The notes below the pieces were generated by a model that saw only the letters and a program-made list of their open reading frames with translations, had not been told where the DNA came from and did not search any database. Below are positions 1 to 5,953 of a stretch of DNA of 45,377 nt, in pieces (position 1 is the first letter of the stretch; each line of letters starts with the position of its first letter). The position numbers were made by a program, and so were the translations under genes. This stretch comes from Bacillota bacterium (GTDB lineage Bacteria > Bacillota_I > Bacilli_A > RF39 > UBA660), in the NCBI GenBank assembly GCA_015059365.1, contig SVAO01000008.1:1-45377 (forward strand), in the 5' to 3' direction.

Positions 1-31
1 GGGACAATATTAAATTATATTAGTAAAATTT

Positions 32-64
32 AAAAGAACTAGCTTCGGCTAGTCCTTTTTTTTT
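32..64. terminator. Intrinsic terminator, probably bidirectional
   Basis: A stem with a TTCG tetraloop (arms about 36-43 and 48-55, one mismatch) is extended by an A-run on the left and a T-run on the right. It would end a plus-strand gene lying before the window. The A-run gives a weaker U-tract on the minus strand, so it can also end the cotJ operon. Confidence 0.75.
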
Positions 65-109
65 GCTCTTTTTTCCTTATTTTGTTTATTGCTTTTATAA
101 CTGATATGC

Positions 110-316
110 TTATTGTAGTAGTTCTTCGGTACCAATATCAGTAAGCAGAGCTTTACCCCTTTCATCAGGCATACTATATCTTTGATTCAAGTAACGTAAT
201 GAAGCAGCAAGTTCTCCGTCTGGTCCTCCATATTGAGCCATCAAATATTTTGCCATTTTTAAATCTTTTTTACGGATGTTGACTGGATATTCTAATTTCT
301 TTTCATAAATCCACAT
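110..316 (-). CDS. cotJC: Truncated CotJC-like spore coat protein (N-terminal part only)
   Basis: The product is a 68-aa N-terminal fragment of CotJC, the manganese-catalase-family protein of the spore coat. The start MWIYEKKLEYP and the block YGGPDGELAASLRYLNQRY followed by TDIGTEEL are typical of CotJC, but the reading frame stops two residues later, where full-length members (about 190 aa) continue with the metal-binding helices. I see no CotJC-like sequence in any frame of the remaining 109 bases, so this is not a simple frameshift. The ATG at 316 is chosen over an upstream one at 349 because GAGAGGTG lies just before it. It follows the cotJA-cotJB gene by 11 nt. Without the C-terminal helices it cannot be a working catalase. 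It is either a decaying gene or a retained coat-interaction domain. Confidence 0.75.
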   Translation of the reverse strand: MWIYEKKLEYPVNIRKKDLKMAKYLMAQYGGPDGELAASLRYLNQRYSMPDERGKALLTDIGTEELLQ

Positions 317-327
317 ATTGCACCTCT

Positions 328-765
328 CTATTTCTTTTCCCAAGGCCAAGGATTTTTATTCCATGCCCAAGGGAATGTATTTAGTGAATTACTAGTTAGT
401 AATAATGGACCAAATTTGCTTTCATACTTTTTAGTATATTCCTCTGCTTGAGTACGATATTGATTAAATAATTGAAGTGCCTCTTGGTCATTTGGATATA
501 CATCTAAGTATAGATTTAAATCTATCATCGCAAAAGTATATGCATCTACGTAAGTAAGCAACTCTGCTTGTTCATTCATAGGTGTTATTTCATATGGTGT
601 GTTAATTTTATATGAATTATATAACTCAGGAAACATATTACCACGGATGAACCCGTTATATGGATCAAGGACACTATTCTTTTTTACATCTTGATTATAT
701 ATAGGTTGATTATAGTTATTATTAACATAATTATAGTAGTCTTGAGTTAGTTTATAACTATTCAT
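328..765 (-). CDS. cotJB: CotJA-CotJB fusion spore coat protein
   Basis: This 145-aa protein joins two coat proteins that are separate genes in Bacillus. Residues about 33-60 contain the CotJA signature (DPYNGFIRGNMFPELYNSY, then a TPYEI-like segment). Residues about 66-145 are CotJB: ELLTYVDAYTFAMIDLNLYLD, then PNDQEALQLFNQY and the Trp/Pro-rich tail ending PWPWEKK. CotJ proteins are made in the mother cell under sigma-E and assemble on the forespore surface; this is family knowledge. A strong RBS (AAGGGGGAG) precedes the ATG. The gene is first in an operon with the truncated cotJC. The fused order A-B matches the gene order of the cotJABC operon, so loss of an intergenic stop is the simplest origin. 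Confidence 0.85.
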   Translation of the reverse strand: MNSYKLTQDYYNYVNNNYNQPIYNQDVKKNSVLDPYNGFIRGNMFPELYNSYKINTPYEITPMNEQAELLTYVDAYTFAMIDLNLYLDVYPNDQEALQLFNQYRTQAEEYTKKYESKFGPLLLTSNSLNTFPWAWNKNPWPWEKK

Positions 766-852
766 ATTACTCCCCCTTCGTTTTTATTCTATGGAATTAG
801 TAAATTAGTGTATAGGTTATTTAACTAATTTGTTAATTTTTAATAAAAGGTA

Positions 853-881
853 TTGTAAATTTTAAAAAAAATTGTTATAAT
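853..881 (+). promoter_or_regulatory. Promoter of tRNA-His
   Basis: A -35-like TTGTAA (853-858), a 17-nt spacer and a consensus -10 TATAAT (876-881) place the transcription start near 888, about 15 nt before the mature tRNA. Confidence 0.6.
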
Positions 882-883
882 AA

Positions 884-905
884 GCCATGTCAGTAATGAC
901 ATGGC
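884..905 (+). repeat. Perfect inverted repeat in the tRNA-His leader, overlapping the tRNA 5' end
   Basis: GCCATGTCA (884-892) and TGACATGGC (897-905) are perfectly complementary around a GTAA loop. The right arm includes the first bases of the tRNA (903-905), so the leader hairpin competes with formation of the acceptor stem. Confidence 0.7.
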
Positions 906-979
906 GAGATTGGTGAAGGGGTTAACACGGCGGATTGTGGTTCCGTTATGCAAGGGTTCGAATCCCTTATCTCGCCCCA
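903..979 (+). tRNA. tRNA-His (GTG anticodon), CCA encoded
   Basis: The cloverleaf is complete. The acceptor stem 904-910 pairs with 969-975. The anticodon arm GCGGA/TCCGT encloses GTG at 937-939, and the T arm contains GGTTCGAATCC. G at 903 is the extra G-1 diagnostic of tRNA-His and faces C73 at 976. CCA is encoded at 977-979. A single tRNA gene with its own promoter and terminator. Confidence 0.95.
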
Positions 980-991
980 TTCGGAATATTT

Positions 992-1022
992 AGTGAAACT
1001 GTGATTCAGTTTCACTTTTTCT
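992..1022 (+). terminator. Intrinsic terminator after tRNA-His
   Basis: Perfect 10-bp stem (992-1001 with 1007-1016), 5-nt loop, then a T-rich tract. Confidence 0.85.
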
Positions 1023-1214
1023 TTATTCCAAAAGTGTTTAAGTATTAAGTTTAAATAGCTTATATATGTTGATATGAAAGTTGTATTATAAATGAACTAA
1101 CAATTGTATTTTTCAAAATACAAATTTTTTCTGCCAATAAGTATGATATAATTATATTAATAATATTCTATTATTTAATCAGAAAAATTTAAACAAATAT
1201 GGGGGAGATATTAA

Positions 1215-1331
1215 ATGTTAATAAATGAAGTTGAACCAATAAATGAAGCTACAGTTAATTTGTTAGAGGATTCTTCTAATGATATAATAACAATGTTGAA
1301 CAAAACATTAAGTAGAAATGGAGATGTTTAA
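1215..1331 (+). CDS. Small peptide (38 aa) ahead of the HD-domain gene
   Basis: An ATG preceded by a strong GGGGGAG at 1201-1207 opens a 38-codon frame whose TAA abuts the ATG of the following HD-domain gene. The peptide begins MLINEVEPINEATVN, is acidic, and has no signal peptide or membrane segment. I do not recognise it. The good RBS and stop-start junction argue for real translation and coupling. It may be a leader-type peptide or a small partner of the next protein. Confidence 0.5.
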   Translation: MLINEVEPINEATVNLLEDSSNDIITMLNKTLSRNGDV

Positions 1332-2045
1332 ATGGATAAGATAGAAGAAGTTAGGAAACAAGTATCTAATTTGTTAAGTCAGGATGATTCAGGACATGCT
1401 ATGGATCATATAGAGAGGGTTTTAAAATTATCGCTAAAATTTGCCGAAAAAGAAAATGCAAATGTTTTTGTTGTTTCTTTAATTGCTTTATTACATGATG
1501 TTGATGATTATAAATTATTTGGAAAAGAAAATGCTGAAAATTTAACTAATGCAAAAAATATTATGAATAAATATAATATTTCTAGTGAGATTCAGGAACA
1601 AGTTTTATCCTCTATACACCGTTTAGGTTACAGTAAATCATTAAAAGGAATTAGACCAATCACTATTGAGGGACAAATTGTATCAGATGCAGATATGTGT
1701 GATGCAATAGGAGTTAATGGAATTTTAAGAACGTATAAATATAATATGAAACATGGAAAACCATTTTTTGATAAAAGTATTTTCCCTATAGATGATATGA
1801 ATAACGATAAATATATTAGTAAGTCTTCTGGTAGTAGTGTGTGCCATATGTTTGAAAAACTATTGAAATTAAAAAAAATGATGATGACCGACGCTGGAAT
1901 TGAAGAAGCACAAGCGAGACATCAAATTATTGTTGATGTATTATATCACTTGTTTGATGAAGAGAATTCCCCAGAATGGAAAGAATATTTAGATAAATTC
2001 TTAAAAACAAATTATGGCCAAAATAAAGTTAAGAAAATTAGATAG
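1332..2045 (+). CDS. HD-domain phosphohydrolase-like protein
   Basis: This 237-aa soluble protein belongs to the HD superfamily of metal-dependent phosphohydrolases. The metal ligands are visible: H26 in GHAMDHIERV, H55-D56 in LIALLHDVDD, and an Asp in IVSDADMCDAIG (D119/D121). Length and motif spacing resemble Bacillus YpgQ/YedJ-type proteins, whose known activity is hydrolysis of nucleoside triphosphates; the substrate here is inferred, not shown. GGAGATG precedes the ATG, which directly follows the stop of the 38-aa peptide, so the two are probably translated in tandem. A strong terminator follows. Confidence 0.8.
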   Translation: MDKIEEVRKQVSNLLSQDDSGHAMDHIERVLKLSLKFAEKENANVFVVSLIALLHDVDDYKLFGKENAENLTNAKNIMNKYNISSEIQEQVLSSIHRLGYSKSLKGIRPITIEGQIVSDADMCDAIGVNGILRTYKYNMKHGKPFFDKSIFPIDDMNNDKYISKSSGSSVCHMFEKLLKLKKMMMTDAGIEEAQARHQIIVDVLYHLFDEENSPEWKEYLDKFLKTNYGQNKVKKIR

Positions 2046-2066
2046 ATTGAAAACATGTAATTATAT

Positions 2067-2101
2067 GAAGGAAACTTTGATTTTAAAGTTTCCTTCTTTT
2101 T
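2067..2101 (+). terminator. Intrinsic terminator after the HD-domain gene
   Basis: A perfect 12-bp stem (2067-2078 with 2085-2096) and a 6-nt loop, followed by a T-tract. Confidence 0.9.
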
Positions 2102-2152
2102 ATGTTTAAATTTAAAAGGAAAGTATATAATTAATTAGATAGGAGTGATCTT

Positions 2153-3379
2153 ATTAAGAATATACGAAAGAAACTCGATGTAGCGGCTAAGTTTTTTTCT
2201 TTAGATGAAGCTGAATGGCCTAATATATATAGGTTTTCTGCCATTTTAAAAGAAAAAGTTGATGGTATTTATCTTAAGACTGCAGTGAAAAAAACATTAA
2301 AAACATATCCTTGTTATCAGGTTAAGTTAAAAGAAGGATATTATTGGGGATATTTAGAAATAAATGATAAAGAGCCTATTATTGAAGAAAATTATAATAT
2401 ATATGCGAAGTTAGAAAACAATAATGAATATCTTTTCAAAGTTACATATTTTAACAATAGAATAAACTTAGATATAATGCATATTTTAACGGATGGTTTA
2501 GGAGCTATATCATTTTTAAAAAGTATAATTTGTAATTACTTAGATTTAAAGTATAAAATAAAAACTAATTATAATAATTTTGTTAAAAAAAATACTTTTG
2601 AAGATTGGTATGATAAAAAGAGTGATAAATGTTCTAAATATCAAGAAAAAACAAACAAAGCTTTCATTATTAATGATAAAATAAATATAAAAAAGAATAA
2701 AACATATTGTTACATTTTAGATCTATCTAAATTTAAATTAATATGTAAAAATAAAAAAGCTTCAATTACTGAGTATTTATGTGCCCTTCATATTTACACA
2801 ATTTATCAAACATTATATGATAAATTATCAAAAAAGCATATAGCAATAACTGTTCCAATTGATTTAAGAAGGCATTATATGGTTGAGTCTTTATCTAATT
2901 TTTTCACATGCATGAGCATTGATGTCGATGTGTCAAATAAAAAAGATATGTTATTTGAAGAAATATTAAGTCAGGTAAAAAATGAGTTTCACGAAAAAGG
3001 AACATTTAATATGATTAAAACTTATTTAACACGTGATGTAACATTAGGTAATAATTTAGTAATTCAATTTTTACCGCTGTTTTTAAAAAAAGCATTCATG
3101 AAATACTTTGGAAAAGTAATCAATAAAACTACCAGTACATTATCAAATATAGGACCTATAAAATTAGAAGAAAAGTATAGAAAATATGTGGATAATATTA
3201 TAGTGTTGGTTAGTACAGGAAGAGTACAAAAAGTTAAATGCACGGTTTGTTCTTATGAAAATAATTTAACAATTACGGTTAACTCAAATCTAATCACAAA
3301 TAAATATGAACATAAATTTTGCGAGTTGTTAAAAAAACATGTTGGTGAATTTAGAATAGAAAAAGTTAACATAGATTAG
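2153..3379 (+). CDS. HxxxDG acyltransferase (alcohol acetyltransferase-like), apparent ATT start
   Basis: This protein resembles the alcohol acetyltransferase / condensation-type CoA-dependent acyltransferases. It has the catalytic HxxxDG motif (HILTDG, H110 and D114 in the 408-aa form), and shortly before it the family's pattern TLKTYPCYQVKLKEGYYW. A GTG at 2285 would give 364 aa but has no RBS and cuts into the fold. The frame continues upstream through DVAAKFFSLDE, PNIYRFSAILKE and KVDGIYLKTAV, which match the N-terminus of this family. The frame opens only after a stop at 2132 and contains no ATG, GTG or TTG before 2285. The only plausible initiator is ATT at 2153, seven bases after GGAG. 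Substrate unknown. Confidence 0.7.
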   Translation: MKNIRKKLDVAAKFFSLDEAEWPNIYRFSAILKEKVDGIYLKTAVKKTLKTYPCYQVKLKEGYYWGYLEINDKEPIIEENYNIYAKLENNNEYLFKVTYFNNRINLDIMHILTDGLGAISFLKSIICNYLDLKYKIKTNYNNFVKKNTFEDWYDKKSDKCSKYQEKTNKAFIINDKINIKKNKTYCYILDLSKFKLICKNKKASITEYLCALHIYTIYQTLYDKLSKKHIAITVPIDLRRHYMVESLSNFFTCMSIDVDVSNKKDMLFEEILSQVKNEFHEKGTFNMIKTYLTRDVTLGNNLVIQFLPLFLKKAFMKYFGKVINKTTSTLSNIGPIKLEEKYRKYVDNIIVLVSTGRVQKVKCTVCSYENNLTITVNSNLITNKYEHKFCELLKKHVGEFRIEKVNID

Positions 3380-3607
3380 CAAATAAATATAAATCTTGAG
3401 AAAATTAATATGCGGCCTTTGATTTAAATTGGTAAAAAACAGACTGTCAAGGTAATATTTTTACAAAACAATATAAAATACTACTAAAACATTTATTTTA
3501 CATTGTAATTGGTATTATTGTCTGAAAGAAAGTAAATTCTTTAGATTTTGTTTATATATTAAAAAGGATAAAATCTACTATTGCGATATATAAATATTGG
3601 TGATGAC

Positions 3608-5149
3608 ATGAAAGATAAAATATGTGGATATTATCTTGATTCTCAGCAACAAGCTATAGTTTTAGAGGAAAGTAAAAATTTATTGGTAGTAGCGGGAGCA
3701 GGTAGTGGAAAAACATTAACGATATTGGGAAAAATTTATTACTTAATTAAATATAAAAGCATTAATCCCGATGAAATTTTGTGTATTTCATTTACTAGGG
3801 CGTCTGCAAATAATCTAAAGCAAAAAATAAAAAATGAATTTTATTATGATATGCCTGTATATACTTTTCATAAATTAGCCTTAGAAATAATTAAAGAAAA
3901 TAATATTCATTATGAAATTGCTGATACGGATTTGTTAGAGAATATAATTAATTATTTTTTCAATAATATTATTTTAAATTATCCTAATCATATGAAAATG
4001 GTTTTAAATTATTTTCATATTTATATAATTAACAATATAAAGTTAAGATATTTAAAACTATTGAAAAAAAACTATATAGAAATTCAACTATTAAGTAAGT
4101 TAATTGTTACCTTTATCAGACTTTTCAAATGTAACAATTATGAACTAAGTGATTTTAATTTGTTTTTGAAAAAGTCTAGAAGGTTATTTAATTGTTTAAA
4201 TTATCATCAGGAAAAAACTTTCTTGATTTTAGTTTTAAATATATATTTAATATATCAAAAACATTTAAAAGATAATAATGAATTAGATTTTGATGATATG
4301 ATAAAAAAGGCAACTGGACTAGTCAATAATGTAGGAATTAAACATAATTATAAGTATATAATTATTGATGAATACCAAGATACTTCATATATTAGATTCT
4401 GCCTGATTAAAAATATTATTGATAAGACAGGTTCTAAATTAATGGTTGTAGGTGATGATTTTCAATCAATATATCGTTTTACGGGATGTGATTTATCGTT
4501 GTTTGTAGATTTTGAAACTTATTTTTCTGAAACTAAAGCTATGAAAATAGAAACAACTTATCGTAATAGCCAAGAACTTATTAAAGTGGCTGGAGACTTT
4601 GTTATGAAAAATAAAAGACAAATAATAAAAAATTTAGTTTCTAATAAGCACTTATATAGACCAATAAAAATAATTTATTATAAGAATATTAAAGATTCAT
4701 TTTTACAATTGATATTAAAAATATATAAAGAAAATAATAAACCAATAATGATTTTAGGTAGAAATAATAAAGATGTTAATTTAATTTTAAGTGAGCAATT
4801 TGAATTAAAAGCTTCAGGAAAGATTATTTATTTAAAAAATAAACACATTGATATTAGATTTTTAACTGCCCATAAAGCTAAAGGCTTGGAAGAAGAAAAT
4901 GTTATTATGATAAATCTAGAAAATAACCGTTTGGGATTTCCCAATAAGCTTAATGATGACCGAGTATTAAGGTTTGTAAGTAAAAATGATGAAAAATACT
5001 TATATGAAGAAGAAAGAAGATTGTTTTATGTCGCTTTAACTCGAACAAAAAACTATGTGTATTTGATGACACAAAAAAATAATTCTTCCATATTTATAGA
5101 AGAATTACTAAGAGATTATGGTAATCAAATAGAGGTTATCAAAAATTAA
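3608..5149 (+). CDS. Small UvrD/Rep-like superfamily 1 helicase
   Basis: This 513-aa ATP-dependent DNA helicase has all the core SF1 motifs: Q-motif (DSQQQAIVLE), Walker A GAGSGKT (residues 30-36), Walker B IIDEYQDT (about 252-260), GDDFQSIYRF (motif III), TTYRNSQELI (motif IV), TAHKAKGLEEENV (motif V) and RRLFYVALTRTK (motif VI). UvrD and PcrA are about 700-750 aa, so the accessory 1B/2B domains and the RNA polymerase-binding tail are shortened or missing. ATG 3608 is preferred to TTG 3581 because GGTGAT lies in front of it. Its last four bases overlap the end of the convergent alpha-CTD-like gene. The precise role (repair, or transcription-coupled work with the neighbouring CarD) is inference. 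Confidence 0.85.
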   Translation: MKDKICGYYLDSQQQAIVLEESKNLLVVAGAGSGKTLTILGKIYYLIKYKSINPDEILCISFTRASANNLKQKIKNEFYYDMPVYTFHKLALEIIKENNIHYEIADTDLLENIINYFFNNIILNYPNHMKMVLNYFHIYIINNIKLRYLKLLKKNYIEIQLLSKLIVTFIRLFKCNNYELSDFNLFLKKSRRLFNCLNYHQEKTFLILVLNIYLIYQKHLKDNNELDFDDMIKKATGLVNNVGIKHNYKYIIIDEYQDTSYIRFCLIKNIIDKTGSKLMVVGDDFQSIYRFTGCDLSLFVDFETYFSETKAMKIETTYRNSQELIKVAGDFVMKNKRQIIKNLVSNKHLYRPIKIIYYKNIKDSFLQLILKIYKENNKPIMILGRNNKDVNLILSEQFELKASGKIIYLKNKHIDIRFLTAHKAKGLEEENVIMINLENNRLGFPNKLNDDRVLRFVSKNDEKYLYEEERRLFYVALTRTKNYVYLMTQKNNSSIFIEELLRDYGNQIEVIKN

Positions 5150-5364
5150 TTGTAACTACGTTTATTGATGTCTAAACCTATAAGTTGAAGTTTAATAATA
5201 ATTTGATTTATTTGACAATCGGTTAGTTCTATATTTTTCAACTCACGTCTGTTCATAACCCACAAATCTTTTATTAAACTAATATTTTTATTTTTTAAAT
5301 CAGCTAGAGTACTTATATCTAATCCTAAAATTTCAATATCTTGATTTAGAAATTTATTTTTCAT
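5146..5364 (-). CDS. RNA polymerase alpha C-terminal-domain-like protein
   Basis: The 72-aa product looks like a free-standing helix-hairpin-helix domain of the RpoA C-terminal type. A segment IEILGLDISTLADLKNK is followed by ISLIKDLWVMNRRELKNIE and IIIKLQLIGLDI, matching the alpha-CTD order of short helices ending in a KL-x-x-x-GL-type helix. In RpoA this domain contacts UP elements and activators. Here it is encoded alone, its ATG overlapping the carD stop by four bases (ATGA), so it is translationally coupled to a CarD-type RNA polymerase-binding protein. Its 3' end overlaps the convergent helicase gene by 4 nt. The assignment is from pattern only. Confidence 0.55.
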   Translation of the reverse strand: MKNKFLNQDIEILGLDISTLADLKNKNISLIKDLWVMNRRELKNIELTDCQINQIIIKLQLIGLDINKRSYN

Positions 5365-5849
5365 ATTAATTTTTCAACTTCTTTTATAATATATTCTTTT
5401 GTTTGTTCAAATGACATATTTAAAACGATTGCTAATTCGTTATACAGATATGTTTCAGCTAATTTAAAATAGCAATCGTCTTTATCGCCGATTTTTCTTT
5501 TGTTATCTAGTCTTTCTTTATTTCTTAAATATGCTGTTTTAATAATTTTGATCAAGCCTTCATGGGTATTGTCATGTATTAAATCACGGTATGCATTTTC
5601 GATAAGTTTATTTTGACTATCTATAGTTTTAATATTAGGAATATTATGAATCAATAATTTTACTTGTTCCTTATTAAGTAGTGGTCTAATGTTACCTAGT
5701 TTGTTTTCTATAGGAACATTAATTTTTAAAGAGTCATCATTAATTGGAACCATAATATAATAATCTGTATTATTAATTTGATTCTTTTTTATTTCCACAA
5801 TTTTACATACATCCCTTTTATATACTACATATTCACCTGCTTTAAACAT
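5361..5849 (-). CDS. CarD-type RNA polymerase-binding regulator
   Basis: The 162-aa protein has the CarD/CdnL arrangement. An N-terminal RNA polymerase-interacting Tudor-like domain starts FKAGEYVVYKRDVCKIVEI and continues with YYIMVPINDDSLKINVPIEN. A helical C-terminal part follows, containing ERLDNKRKIGDKDD and LAETYLYNELAIVLNMS. CarD proteins bind the polymerase beta subunit and alter open-complex stability at rRNA and other promoters. The ATG at 5849 is chosen because GAAAGGA is correctly spaced before it; the longer frame starts with TTG inside that RBS. It is coupled to the alpha-CTD-like gene. A terminator-like hairpin lies directly upstream of the RBS. Confidence 0.85.
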   Translation of the reverse strand: MFKAGEYVVYKRDVCKIVEIKKNQINNTDYYIMVPINDDSLKINVPIENKLGNIRPLLNKEQVKLLIHNIPNIKTIDSQNKLIENAYRDLIHDNTHEGLIKIIKTAYLRNKERLDNKRKIGDKDDCYFKLAETYLYNELAIVLNMSFEQTKEYIIKEVEKLI

Positions 5850-5865
5850 AATATCAAATCCTTTC

Positions 5866-5912
5866 AAAAAAAGTAGTTATATTAACTGGACTTACGCCAT
5901 AATATAGCTACT
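5866..5912 (-). terminator. Terminator-like hairpin directly before the carD RBS (possible attenuator)
   Basis: On the minus strand two 13-bp arms (5912-5900 and 5884-5872, one mismatch) enclose a 15-nt loop and are followed by seven T residues. The carD RBS (5865-5859) starts immediately after the T-run, leaving no room for a promoter between them. It may end the upstream HEPN gene, attenuate carD, or both. Confidence 0.65.
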
Positions 5913-5924
5913 CGTTATAGATAA

Positions 5925-5953
5925 ATTATAACATTTTTAAAAATTTTTAGTAA
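5925..5953 (-). promoter_or_regulatory. Candidate promoter of the carD operon
   Basis: On the minus strand, TTACTA (5953-5948), a 17-nt spacer and TATAAT (5930-5925) overlap the last codons of the HEPN gene. Transcription would start just ahead of the hairpin at 5912. Confidence 0.45.

Noticed and set aside
3380..3607. A gene or structured RNA in the gap before the helicase
   Set aside because: The sequence is AT-rich with no RBS-led frame, strong hairpin or recognisable riboswitch core.
5866..5912. A single CRISPR-like repeat or guide RNA for the dual-HEPN protein
   Set aside because: Only one copy exists, and its stem followed by a T-run is a plain terminator. No repeated spacers are seen anywhere in the window.
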